IMG/VR virus record: IMGVR_UViG_3300029448_000023
Span: 11,406-65,891 of that record
Length of the DNA: 54,486 nucleotides
Direction: 5' to 3' (one strand)
Source: a virus
In this document: positions 16,273-24,378 of the stretch, in pieces
Position numbering within the stretch: position 1 is the first letter of the stretch
Layout: each line of letters starts with the position of its first letter
Program-made: the position numbers and the translations under genes
Notes under the pieces: generated by a model
What the model was told of the DNA's origin: nothing
The model's input: the letters and a program-made list of their open reading frames with translations, nothing else
Database searches by the model: none

Positions 16273-16683
16273 ATGGCTTTAGAAAATATGACATCACAAT
16301 TTCAACCACAAGTAACTACACCTTCTAATGGACAAGCAGGTGCTACTGGTCAAGGATTAGAGAATCTTACAAATCAAGGTTCAAATTTAAATTTAGATGA
16401 CAATCCTATCTTATCAAATGCATTAGCAAATAATCAAGGATTGGAAAATGTTACTAATGCAGGTTCAACTTTAAATATTGATGATGAACCAACAGAATCA
16501 TTAGGACTTGCTAATGGTGTTGGATTGGAAGCTTTAACAGCTAGTGATTCAAATTTAGATATAGATACAAACCCAACTAATTCAAATGGATTAAATGAGA
16601 CCGCATTATCTGTAGGTCTATCAAATTTAGAAATAGGTGCTGAAACTGATATGAGTGACGGATTAGCATCTGGAAATGTTTAA
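16273..16683 (+). CDS. Acidic protein of tandem ~28-residue repeats
   Basis: 136 residues with no lysine-rich segment, unlike its neighbours. Repeats begin at Gly28 (GLENLTNQGSNLNLDDNP), Gly56 (GLENVTNAGSTLNIDDEP), Gly84 (GLEALTASDSNLDIDTNP) and, degenerate, Gly115, with a partial copy at residues 2-6. Spacings are 28, 28 and 31 residues. The Gly-Leu-Glu turn and the Asn/Asp-rich strand suggest a repetitive beta structure or calcium-binding stalk. The ribosome binding site AGGAG precedes ATG 16273. An exposed head or fibre component is possible; not recognised. Confidence 0.55.
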   Translation: MALENMTSQFQPQVTTPSNGQAGATGQGLENLTNQGSNLNLDDNPILSNALANNQGLENVTNAGSTLNIDDEPTESLGLANGVGLEALTASDSNLDIDTNPTNSNGLNETALSVGLSNLEIGAETDMSDGLASGNV

Positions 16684-16706
16684 GTATAACTTAAGGAGAA
16701 ATGAAA

Positions 16707-17327
16707 ATGAAAAAACTAAAAAATATATTAGGTGAGGCTTTCGAGGATACACAAAGAGTCGATAAACACAAGGTAGTTGAAGGTGTTAGAAACTTTGGTA
16801 TTGTTGGAAAAACACTTTATAATAATAATAATGTGATGGAAGTTGCAAAACAACTTTCTGATATAGCTGAATCAGCACACAATCATATTCTTAGTGAACA
16901 AGATGATTGGTTTGATAAGATTTCAGTAAACAAGAATATGAAATCATTAAAAGGTAGTGTGGTTGAATTTCAAAAAACTGCTAAAGAAGCTAATGCTTTG
17001 AATCAAAGATTGACTGGTCTTTATGAGGATATTGGGCATGTATTGAATCGTTACTATGACATCGATGAGGCTATTGAAGAAATGGATAAACCAGATGAAG
17101 ATGAATTAGACAATGACTATGATGATAGAGAAGATAAAGACATTGATAATGATGGTGATTCTGATGATTCAGATGAGTATCTTCACAAAAAAAGACAAGC
17201 AATTAGTAAAGCTATGAAAGAAACTAAACACGAGGTAGACTCAAAACCAACTATTAAATTAGCAGATTTAGCGTCTAATATTGTCACTAATAAACCTGTC
17301 GGTGACCTTACTAAAAAACATAATTAA
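16707..17327 (+). CDS. Prohead-core-like acidic protein with capsid-targeting-like leader
   Basis: I choose ATG 16707 (206 residues): AAGGAG at 16693-16698 is 8 bases upstream, whereas ATG 16701 is only 2 bases from it. The leader MKKLKNILGE|A has I-L-G-E before Ala, close to the T4 internal protein site. The middle is helical, and the C-terminal part contains DKDIDNDGDSDDSDEYLHKKRQAISKA, an Asp-rich EF-hand/dockerin-like loop common in marine T4-like head clusters. It likely binds calcium or acts as a scaffold piece. Inferred internal/core protein. Confidence 0.6.
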   Translation: MKKLKNILGEAFEDTQRVDKHKVVEGVRNFGIVGKTLYNNNNVMEVAKQLSDIAESAHNHILSEQDDWFDKISVNKNMKSLKGSVVEFQKTAKEANALNQRLTGLYEDIGHVLNRYYDIDEAIEEMDKPDEDELDNDYDDREDKDIDNDGDSDDSDEYLHKKRQAISKAMKETKHEVDSKPTIKLADLASNIVTNKPVGDLTKKHN

Positions 17328-17329
17328 AA

Positions 17330-17683
17330 ATGTCTGATAGGTTATTTTATCAATTAGTTCATCATATTGAACATTTGATTTTATATAGTTTAGTTCTTTG
17401 GCAAGTATACTTTATACTTAAATGGTTGTTAAAATATGTAAGTAAAAACTTTAAGTTTGAATCAAAAATCATTTCTCCACAAACTCAAGTTATTGAACAC
17501 ATATCAAAAAACAAAGAATATACAAAAGAAAGTATAAAGAAGGACTTAGGTGCAATTGATGTAAAAGTTGATAAAAAGATATTTATAGACAAACCAGGTG
17601 AAGTAGATATTAAACTGGATGAAGTCAAAAAAGGTAAAGTTAAAACACAAAAAGACAAGTTAAAAAAACTTAGGGGAAAGTAG
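17330..17683 (+). CDS. Membrane-anchored small protein sharing a C-terminal module with the 24852 gene
   Basis: 117 residues. The N-terminus has a hydrophobic helix (LILYSLVLWQVYFILKWLLKYV, ~16-37). The C-terminal half (IDVKVDKKIFIDKPGEVDIK... VKKGKVKTQKDKLKKLRGK) closely parallels the end of the protein at 24852-25253 (IEVDVKRNVFLSK...VKKGKVNNKVNKLRALRK). The two genes thus share a module though their N-termini differ. The module may be a docking tag. Function unknown. The start lies two bases after the previous stop; the next gene starts directly after TAG 17681-17683. Confidence 0.5.
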   Translation: MSDRLFYQLVHHIEHLILYSLVLWQVYFILKWLLKYVSKNFKFESKIISPQTQVIEHISKNKEYTKESIKKDLGAIDVKVDKKIFIDKPGEVDIKLDEVKKGKVKTQKDKLKKLRGK

Positions 17684-18745
17684 TTGAAGATTACAAAAAC
17701 AAACTTGACAGATTTAATTAGAGATGAGTTAGAAAACTTTAAAATTGTCAAATTATCAAAAGACGATATGGAACAATTACATAAAACTGGTCAAATTGAA
17801 AAAGATGGTGTGTTTTATCAATATCAAGAACCTGTAAAAGAAGATTTTAAAATTAGAAAAACAGACAAATTAATGAATCCTATAGCTAAAAAATCTTTTA
17901 GTATTAATGCAGAAAAAGAAGATGAGATAGAAGAAAAACTAAAAATGTCTAAAGGTAGTGGTAGAGGTACATCGTGGATGAATTATGACGATGATACTTA
18001 TCGTATGCAAGTCACAAAAGATAGTAATCAATATCACATTAGTGTTTTTAAAAAGTTTATGGGACCTTCATCTAAAAGATTACTTGATTTAAAAGGATTG
18101 AGTAAAACAGATGCAGCAAAATTAGTAAAATTAGCTAAATCATCTGGTCTTGAAAAAACTGCAAAATACGGAAAATCTAAATATAAAAAATATGTAAGTG
18201 AAGGAAAACTTAACGAAAAATTTGACTTAAAAAAACTTGAAATCGTTATTAAGTCTATTCAAAAGAAAATTAAGAAACAAGGTATAGTTACCAACGATAG
18301 AGATGAAGAACATCTTAAACAATTGATTAAAGTTTATAAGAATATGGGTGGAAGAAAAATTAAAGAATCTGTATGGGGATTACCAAAAGGTTCAAATACA
18401 ACAAAGATGGATGAATTAGATGCTGAACTATCAAGAGCAGGAATAAAATCAATTCCCGATTTTACAAAACTTATAGTACAAGTAAAAGGTAATAAAGGTA
18501 AGATAAATAAAATTATGAAGACTCATAAAGCAAAAAAGATTTTTGAAGGTAAAAGACAACAATTGTCTATTCCAGTAATGGATAAATTAAAGACAGATAA
18601 GATTTTAAAAAAATTAAGACTTAAACCCGGTAAAGATTATGATGTCGGAGTAGGAAGTCGTAATTCATTTATATTAGATATAGAAGGTAAATATTTAGAT
18701 AAATTAATTACATTGTTAATGAAACAAAGAATAAGAGTGAGGTAA
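17684..18745 (+). CDS. Large prohead-core/internal protein candidate, TTG start
   Basis: 353 residues from TTG 17684, with AGGGGAAAG just upstream. The start MKITKTNLTDLIRDELENF is clearly related to the leaders at 1521 and 14728 but lacks a clean L-x-E end. A KLNE|K site occurs in the middle (SEGKLNEKFDLKK, ~residue 180), dividing the protein into two parts. The first part includes a compact beta domain (TYRMQVTKDSNQYHISVFKKF); the second contains two similar alpha/beta pieces (PDFTKLIVQVKG and DYDVGVGSRNSFILDI). No catalytic motif recognised. Confidence 0.55.
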   Translation: MKITKTNLTDLIRDELENFKIVKLSKDDMEQLHKTGQIEKDGVFYQYQEPVKEDFKIRKTDKLMNPIAKKSFSINAEKEDEIEEKLKMSKGSGRGTSWMNYDDDTYRMQVTKDSNQYHISVFKKFMGPSSKRLLDLKGLSKTDAAKLVKLAKSSGLEKTAKYGKSKYKKYVSEGKLNEKFDLKKLEIVIKSIQKKIKKQGIVTNDRDEEHLKQLIKVYKNMGGRKIKESVWGLPKGSNTTKMDELDAELSRAGIKSIPDFTKLIVQVKGNKGKINKIMKTHKAKKIFEGKRQQLSIPVMDKLKTDKILKKLRLKPGKDYDVGVGSRNSFILDIEGKYLDKLITLLMKQRIRVR

Positions 18746-18749
18746 GGTT

Positions 18750-19787
18750 ATGGCTAAAGGTTTAGATTGTGGTACAAGTTACTACATAGCATCGACAGAA
18801 GATTCAATTAAAAAACAGAGAAATGCATTTTTAACCGTAGATGGTGATATTGCTACGGTAAAAAGAATGTTGAAAAGACAAAGAATACCATATGTGGAAA
18901 AATCAGGAAAGATTCACATTATTGGTCAGCATGCATTCAATTATGCACAAATATTTTCACAAGCAGAATTAAAACGACCTATGAAAAGTGGTCTATTGAA
19001 TCCAAAAGAAAAAGATGCTTTACCAGTATTATCATCTATTATAAATGAACTACTGGGTAAACCTAAAAAAGAAGGTGAAGTTTGCGTGTACTGCGTCCCT
19101 TCAAAACCCATTGATGCTGACAGGGAAGTGTCTTACCACGAAGATGTGTTAGGGACAATTATTGAGGGCGTTGGTTATAAAGCACAAAAAGTTGAAGAGG
19201 CAGTTGCAATTGGTTACGAAGGATTAGTAGATAACAATCTAACAGGTATATCAATTTCAATGGGAGCTGGAATGTGTAATATAGCAGTAATGTATAGTGG
19301 AATGACAGCATTATCATTTTCTGTTTCAAGAGGTGGTGATTGGGTTGACCAAAACACATCAGCTGATACAGGAGTTCCTATCCCAAAAGTGACAGCAACA
19401 AAAGAAAATTCATCAACATTAGATTTATCTAAATCACAGATAAGTAACATTTATGAAGAAGATTCATCAGAAGCAAATGTATTGATTGCTCTTCGTTCTT
19501 ATTATGGGGCATTAGTGAATTATTTGTTAACAAATTTAAAACATCAATTTGAGAATGCTGAAAAAGTACCCCAGTTTCAAGAACCAGTTCCGATTGTCAT
19601 AGGTGGTGGAACATCATTAGTAAAAGGGTTTATGGAAGTATTTATGGAACAATTCAATCAAGATGAGTTCCCTATCCCAGTATCAGAAGTAAAATTAATT
19701 GAAGATGCTCACTCAGCAGTTTCAAGAGGTTGTTTGAGTGAAGCCCAACTTGTAGAGGAGGATGAAGGTGAAGAGAGCAACGATTAA
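18750..19787 (+). CDS. Actin/MreB/ParM-fold ATPase in the head gene cluster
   Basis: 345 residues with the three nucleotide-binding motifs of the actin/Hsp70 superfamily. They are phosphate 1 GLDCGTSYY (4-12), phosphate 2 ISISMGAGMCNIAV (167-180), and adenosine motif PIVIGGGTSLVKGF (281-294). A conserved-looking SRGGDWVD turn sits at 193-200. Phosphate 2 lacks the usual leading Asp (Ser instead), so catalysis may be altered. The C-terminus is acidic. Polymerising actin-like proteins segregate plasmids (ParM) or shape cells (MreB). The location between core proteins and scaffold suggests a role in head assembly or positioning of phage factories; this is inference. The ribosome binding site is AGGTT, weak. 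Confidence 0.8.
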   Translation: MAKGLDCGTSYYIASTEDSIKKQRNAFLTVDGDIATVKRMLKRQRIPYVEKSGKIHIIGQHAFNYAQIFSQAELKRPMKSGLLNPKEKDALPVLSSIINELLGKPKKEGEVCVYCVPSKPIDADREVSYHEDVLGTIIEGVGYKAQKVEEAVAIGYEGLVDNNLTGISISMGAGMCNIAVMYSGMTALSFSVSRGGDWVDQNTSADTGVPIPKVTATKENSSTLDLSKSQISNIYEEDSSEANVLIALRSYYGALVNYLLTNLKHQFENAEKVPQFQEPVPIVIGGGTSLVKGFMEVFMEQFNQDEFPIPVSEVKLIEDAHSAVSRGCLSEAQLVEEDEGEESND

Positions 19788-20052
19788 GGAAATACATAAA
19801 TTTCTTAAAACATTGGAAGAAAATCGTTATAAAAAACTTGTAAAGTCTGAATGTAGAAGAATAGCATGGTTTGTTAATAATGATTTATCAGAAGATTACG
19901 ATGCCATGCCAGAGTCATTGAGAAAAAAATGGGTAAAAGCTGAATATAAAAAAGAAAAATATTTAGCTAAAAAATTCTTAGAAAACTTACAAGAATTAGA
20001 AGAACAAAAATTAAGAGAATCAATTCGTAACATAATCAAGAGGTTAATATGA
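19762..20052 (+). CDS. Small basic helical protein overlapping the actin-like gene
   Basis: 96 residues from ATG 19762; GTG 19768 in the same frame is better spaced from the GAGGAGG at 19755-19761 and may be the real start. The product is all-helical and basic. It ends with KLRESIRNIIKRLI, which resembles the leader helices of the surrounding genes but at the C-terminus. It overlaps the actin-like gene by 26 bases and the next gene by 4, so translation is coupled. Function unknown. Confidence 0.5.
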   Translation: MKVKRATIKEIHKFLKTLEENRYKKLVKSECRRIAWFVNNDLSEDYDAMPESLRKKWVKAEYKKEKYLAKKFLENLQELEEQKLRESIRNIIKRLI

Positions 20053-20300
20053 GAAAAAGAAAGAACTTTAGGAAAAAAAGACCTAAAGACACTGCAGTAG
20101 GGTTATCAGTAACGGTTTTTAACAACAATGTAGAAGGAGCTCTAAAAGTTCTTAAAAAGAAAGTAAAAAATTCAAATTTATTTTTAGATTTAAGAAAAAA
20201 AGAATACTATGTAAAGCCATCAGAAATAAATAGACAAAAAAGAAATATGGCAAAATTAAGAAATAAATATAAAAACGAAAAAGAACAAAAAAACTATTAA
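20049..20300 (+). CDS. rpsU: Ribosomal protein bS21-like
   Basis: 83 residues. After a basic N-terminus, VTVFNNNVEGALKVLKKKV...LFLDLRKKEYYVKPSEINRQKR follows the bS21 pattern: a short strand, a helix with VE-AL--LKK, a (R/K)(R/K)-EYY-KPS motif, then an arginine/lysine-rich helix. bS21 sits near the anti-Shine-Dalgarno end of 16S rRNA in the small subunit. Viral bS21 genes are known from marine phages, including pelagiphage HTVC008M. It may bias host ribosomes toward phage mRNAs, which here carry strong AGGAG sites. It lies at the end of the core-protein run, just before the scaffold promoter. Confidence 0.8.
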   Translation: MRKRKNFRKKRPKDTAVGLSVTVFNNNVEGALKVLKKKVKNSNLFLDLRKKEYYVKPSEINRQKRNMAKLRNKYKNEKEQKNY

Positions 20301-20314
20301 TTTTTTGTAAATTC

Positions 20315-20363
20315 GTATATTTATATACACAAACTACAATACACCGTCTTATCTATACGGTGT
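20315..20363 (+). promoter_or_regulatory. Promoter-like motif and leader hairpin upstream of the scaffold gene
   Basis: GTATATTTATATAC (20315-20328) contains TATTTATA and is a perfect 6-base dyad around TT. It is followed by a hairpin ACACCGT/ACGGTGT (20341-20347 and 20357-20363, 9-base loop) that lacks a T tract. The 137-base gap (20301-20437) otherwise holds only AT-rich leader and a GGAG site before ATG 20438. The hairpin may stabilise the mRNA of the abundant scaffold and capsid proteins. Confidence 0.5.
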
Positions 20364-20437
20364 CTAAATATAACTTAACAATTATTAAGTTTCCTAATAA
20401 ACTTATTCCAAAATATATAAAATAATGGAGAAATCAA

Positions 20438-21433
20438 ATGAGTGATTTACTTAAAGAAGCAATTGCAGATGCAAAAGCAGTTCGTGAAACAGCTTTACAA
20501 AATGCAAAAGCAGCTCTTGAAGAGGCTTTCACTCCTCAAATCAAATCTATGCTTTCAGCTAAATTATCTGAGACAGAAGATAGTGATGAAGATGATACTG
20601 AAGAAATGGCCCACGAAGATGAAGAAGAAGCGGGTGATGATGAAGTTGAAGAATCTACTGAAGCTGTCGAAGAAGGTGAGCATGAAGGTGACGATGATGA
20701 AGACGCAGTTGAAGAAGGTGCTCACGAAGGTGAGGACGAAGATGAAGACGCTGTTGAAGAATCTGCTGAAGACAATCTTGATTTAGAAGCGGTAATCAAA
20801 GAACTTGAAGCTGAACTATCTGAAGGCGAAGAAGATGATGACGAGGAAGTTGAAGAATCAACAGAAGCTGTTGAAGAAAATGAAGAAATCGAAGAAGAGT
20901 ACGAAATTGACGAAGCTGCTCTTGAAGAAGATGATGATTTAGAAGAAGAAGTTGATACATCATCTGGAGTCGGTTCTGGTACTGGAAGAGGTAATACAGA
21001 TACTTCATCTGGAATCGGAAAAGGTGGTCAAGAAAAAGCTAAGAAAATGGAATCAATTGAGGCTGAACTAGCAGAACATAAAGAAGCTGTTCAATACTTA
21101 AAAGATAAACTTCACGAAGTTAACATTTTAAATGCTAAATTGCTTTACACAAATAAACTTTTCAAAGAGTTTAGTTTGGACAATAATCAGAAATTAAAAG
21201 TGGTCGAAACTTTTGATAGAGCTCAAACAACTCGTGAAATTAAATTAGTTTACTCTACTATGGCAGAACAATTAAATGAAAATAGTGGTGTAATAAAACG
21301 CAAATCAATTAAAGAATCAGCAAGTGCTCCTGTTAGTTCTACAAAACCTTCTAAAGAATCATCAAAAGTGATTTCTGAAGAAGCTGTTGTAGCTGACAGA
21401 TTCAGAAAACTAGCTGGTATCTTGAAAGGTTAG
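20438..21433 (+). CDS. Prohead scaffold/core protein (gp22-like)
   Basis: 331 residues. The N-terminal helix is followed by a very acidic region (~45-185) dominated by Glu and Asp with repeats such as VEESTEAVEE and VEEGAHEGED, then a Gly/Ser/Thr linker (DTSSGVGSGTGRGNTDTSSG). A C-terminal helical domain (~205-331) carries IEAELAEHKEAVQYLKDKLHEVNILNAKLLYTNKLFKEF, the part I recognise from gp22 scaffold proteins. The scaffold forms the prohead core and is degraded by the gp21 protease; several L-x-E and E-E sites are present. It lies directly before the capsid gene, as in T4. Confidence 0.85.
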   Translation: MSDLLKEAIADAKAVRETALQNAKAALEEAFTPQIKSMLSAKLSETEDSDEDDTEEMAHEDEEEAGDDEVEESTEAVEEGEHEGDDDEDAVEEGAHEGEDEDEDAVEESAEDNLDLEAVIKELEAELSEGEEDDDEEVEESTEAVEENEEIEEEYEIDEAALEEDDDLEEEVDTSSGVGSGTGRGNTDTSSGIGKGGQEKAKKMESIEAELAEHKEAVQYLKDKLHEVNILNAKLLYTNKLFKEFSLDNNQKLKVVETFDRAQTTREIKLVYSTMAEQLNENSGVIKRKSIKESASAPVSSTKPSKESSKVISEEAVVADRFRKLAGILKG

Positions 21434-21445
21434 GAGAAAAACAAA

Positions 21446-23095
21446 ATGTCAAATTATATAAACGAAGCTTTACTTGACGCGTCTCCAATGAAGAAACAGC
21501 AATCAGAAGCTAAAGGACTTGTTAATAAGTGGGATAAAACAGGTCTTTTAGATGGTCTTAATGAAGATTTTAAAAGACAAAGTATGGCGGTTCTTCTTGA
21601 GAATCAAGCAAAGCAACTAATCAATGAGTTTACAACTACAAGTCCTAATGCAGGAGTTGCAGGTGGAAACTACAAAGGTGATGAAGAATGGTCAGGTGTG
21701 GCTCTTCCATTGGTTCGTAGAATCTTTGGTGAAATAGCAGCACAAGAGTTTGTATCAGTTCAACCTATGAACTTACCTTCAGGTCTTGTATTCTATCTTG
21801 ATTTCCAACACGGAAAAACAAGAATGGGATTCACTGCAGGTGATTCAATTCACGGTAACACTGGTCCAAATTCACCGTCTGGTTCATCAGCACCTTATCC
21901 TGATAAAGGATTTTACGGAACAGGTAAATACGGATATACCGTTGGAACAGCTTCAAATCAGTCATTTAATGTAACTGGTTCAGCTGTAAGTTCAACATTA
22001 TCTGAAATTAATTTTGATTCTGAAAATTCAGCATCAGGATTATTTAAACTATCTTCTACTGCTCTTACAGGTCCTGTTGATACAGCAGCTGTTAGAGGTT
22101 GGAATGTTACTTTATCTGGATTCAACGCTGGCGAGACCGTTACAGAGTATAAAGGTGGTCAGTATAGAACTATAGCTGGTGATGATACATCTCCAGGTGT
22201 GTTTACAACCGTTGTTCAATTAGGTGATGTTGGTCAAACAGCTCCTTCTGGTTCACTTGTTGTTTCACCTATCGTATCTAATGTAGAATCATCAAGAGGT
22301 GATTTTGAAGATAAAGGTGGCGACGCTACTAATGATTCACTACAAATACCTGAAGTTGACTTGAAACTAAAATCAAGACCAATCGTTGCTAAAACTCGTA
22401 AGTTGAAAGCAGTTTGGACTCCTGAGTTAGCTCAAGACTTAAACGCTTATCATTCAGTTGACGCTGAAGCTGAATTAACATCTATGTTAAGTGAGTACAT
22501 TTCAATGGAAATTGATTTAGAAATCTTAGATATGTTAATCAACGATGCTGTAACAACTGATTACTGGTCAGCTAAAGTTGGTAAATACTATGATTCATCA
22601 GCTTCTGCTTTTGCAGAAAATACTAGCGGATATGCATATACTAAATTTGAATGGTATCAAACACTTGTTGAAAAAATACAAAAAGTGTCAAATACAATTC
22701 ATCAATTAACTCTAAGAGGTGGTGCTAACTTTGTTGTTGTATCTCCAAAAATAGCAACTATTTTAGAGTCAATTCCAGGATATGCAGCTTCAACTGATGG
22801 TAACAAAGCTCAGTTTGCAATGGGAGTATCGGCAGTCGGTTCAGTTGCTGGACGATTCACCGTATACAAAAATCCATATATGACTGAAAATGTAATCTTA
22901 GTTGGATTTAGAGGTTCAAACTTCCTTGAAACAGGTGCAGTATATGCTCCATATGTTCCATTGATTATGACTCCTCTTGTGTATGACCCAAGTGACTTCA
23001 CACCAAGAAAAGGTGTAATGACACGATACGCTAAGAAAATGATTAGACCAGAGTTTTATGGTAAAATCTATTGTTCAGACTTAAACTTAATATAA
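21446..23095 (+). CDS. Major capsid protein (gp23-like)
   Basis: 549 residues, close to T4 gp23 (521). Typical segments are FKRQSMAVLLENQAKQLINE, GDEEWSGVALPLVRRIF, ARTLKAVWTPELAQDL-like KLKAVWTPELAQDLNAYH, and the C-terminal RKGVMTRYAKKMIRPEFYGKI. The N-terminal part up to LINE (Glu61) should be removed by the prohead protease, leaving FTTTSPNAG as the mature N-terminus; this matches the gp23 cut after residue 65 in T4. The ribosome binding site TAGGAG lies 12 bases after the scaffold stop. A strong terminator follows. Confidence 0.95.
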   Translation: MSNYINEALLDASPMKKQQSEAKGLVNKWDKTGLLDGLNEDFKRQSMAVLLENQAKQLINEFTTTSPNAGVAGGNYKGDEEWSGVALPLVRRIFGEIAAQEFVSVQPMNLPSGLVFYLDFQHGKTRMGFTAGDSIHGNTGPNSPSGSSAPYPDKGFYGTGKYGYTVGTASNQSFNVTGSAVSSTLSEINFDSENSASGLFKLSSTALTGPVDTAAVRGWNVTLSGFNAGETVTEYKGGQYRTIAGDDTSPGVFTTVVQLGDVGQTAPSGSLVVSPIVSNVESSRGDFEDKGGDATNDSLQIPEVDLKLKSRPIVAKTRKLKAVWTPELAQDLNAYHSVDAEAELTSMLSEYISMEIDLEILDMLINDAVTTDYWSAKVGKYYDSSASAFAENTSGYAYTKFEWYQTLVEKIQKVSNTIHQLTLRGGANFVVVSPKIATILESIPGYAASTDGNKAQFAMGVSAVGSVAGRFTVYKNPYMTENVILVGFRGSNFLETGAVYAPYVPLIMTPLVYDPSDFTPRKGVMTRYAKKMIRPEFYGKIYCSDLNLI

Positions 23096-23125
23096 GTTAA
23101 TTCTGTTCATATTAGTTAAGGAAAG

Positions 23126-23150
23126 ACCCTATCTTTTGATAGGGTTTTTT
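23126..23150 (+). terminator. Rho-independent terminator after the capsid gene
   Basis: ACCCTATC (23126-23133), loop TTTT, GATAGGGT (23138-23145), then a T6 run to 23150. It sits 30 bases after the capsid stop and closes the head operon. Confidence 0.9.
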
Positions 23151-23161
23151 CTTATATTAAC

Positions 23162-23178
23162 TATTTATATATGAATAG
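23162..23178 (+). promoter_or_regulatory. TATTTATA promoter-like motif
   Basis: TATTTATATATGAATAG directly follows the capsid terminator and precedes the neck gene (CTGGAG site, ATG 23196). Its position right after a terminator supports promoter function. Confidence 0.6.
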
Positions 23179-23195
23179 TAACCTGGAGTTTTATT

Positions 23196-24374
23196 ATGCC
23201 AAAATCAGTATTTGTATACACAGACCCAACGATAGCTACATCAGCTGATGGTGATACACCATTTGGTTTATATGATGCAGACACAACATTTGTATCTGAA
23301 TCAGTTGAAGTTTGTAAATATGTAGCTAGAAAAATGGGACACCCTGTTATGCAACTTGAGATACCTAGTTCATCAATCTATGCTTGTTTTGAAGAAGCAA
23401 CATCAGATTATTCAACTTATATAAACAATTATAATATGAAGAATTGGATGTGGGAACATTATGGTAATAGTGAAAAAATATCAGGTTCTTTTGGTACAGG
23501 TACAACAAGTCCTGTTAGTCCTAATGGTGGGTTATCAACTTACTTATCTGACCAATATGGAGAGTTAGCTAGAGTAGGTGGTGATACAACTTTACACTCA
23601 GGTTCAATAACCGTAGGAAATAAACAACTTTATGATTTGGCAACAGAAGCTTCATTTTCAAGTGCTGCACATAGTACTAAACGATTAGAAGTACAAACGG
23701 TATTTAATCAAGGGCCATCTGCTATTACAAGATTTTACGACCCTTTCGCTGGTTCCTTTGAACAAAGAAATATGTTAGATTCATTTGGTTTAGGGAGTTC
23801 AGCTCCAGCAGTTTCATATATTATGAGACCAGTTTATCAAGATATTTCCAGAGCAGCTGCTATAGAAACTAATGATAAAATTAGAAAATCAAATTATTCA
23901 TTTGAATTGGTTAATAATCAGTTAAGAATATTTCCACTTCCTACAACAGATGATGTGGGAACAAAAATTTGGTTTAATTATTATGTTAGAGATGAAAGAA
24001 GAGAAGTAACAAGAACATATAATCAAGATAAAACAACAGACCCATCTAATGTACCATATAAATTTATTACATATACAGAAATAAATGCTTCAGGTAGGCA
24101 ATGGATACGAAGGTATACATTAGCACTAGCAAAAGAATTATTAGGTATAATCAGAAGTAAGTACTCTTCAATGCCTATACCTAATGGAGATGTCACTCTT
24201 GATGGAGAAGCATTAAAATCAGAAGGAAGAGAAGAAAAGGCGAATTTAATAGAAGAGTTAAAAGAATTTTTAGAATCAGTTTCTTTAACAGAAAAGGCTA
24301 GAGCTGAAGCTGAAGAAGCAAATGCTCAAAGGGAAGTATTAGCTAAAGCTCCACTTAAAATATATTTAGGATAA
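23196..24374 (+). CDS. Neck/head-completion protein (gp13-like)
   Basis: 392 residues, first gene after the capsid terminator, where T4-like phages place neck genes. The C-terminal part has the pattern QWIRRYTLALAKELLGIIRSKY followed by PIPNGDVTLDGEAL, familiar from neck proteins of marine T4-like phages. The N-terminal part is mixed alpha/beta with SYIMRPVYQDISRAAAIE. It is longer than T4 gp13 (309). The predicted role is to seal the portal vertex and form the tail attachment site. It is followed 4 bases later by the gp14-like gene. Confidence 0.75.
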   Translation: MPKSVFVYTDPTIATSADGDTPFGLYDADTTFVSESVEVCKYVARKMGHPVMQLEIPSSSIYACFEEATSDYSTYINNYNMKNWMWEHYGNSEKISGSFGTGTTSPVSPNGGLSTYLSDQYGELARVGGDTTLHSGSITVGNKQLYDLATEASFSSAAHSTKRLEVQTVFNQGPSAITRFYDPFAGSFEQRNMLDSFGLGSSAPAVSYIMRPVYQDISRAAAIETNDKIRKSNYSFELVNNQLRIFPLPTTDDVGTKIWFNYYVRDERREVTRTYNQDKTTDPSNVPYKFITYTEINASGRQWIRRYTLALAKELLGIIRSKYSSMPIPNGDVTLDGEALKSEGREEKANLIEELKEFLESVSLTEKARAEAEEANAQREVLAKAPLKIYLG

Positions 24375-24378
24375 TCTA

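Noticed and set aside
20438-20786. Long alternate-frame ORF over the scaffold gene, rich in Lys, Met and Leu.
   Set aside because: It is the shadow of GAA/GAT-rich acidic codons read in another frame, with no ribosome binding site.
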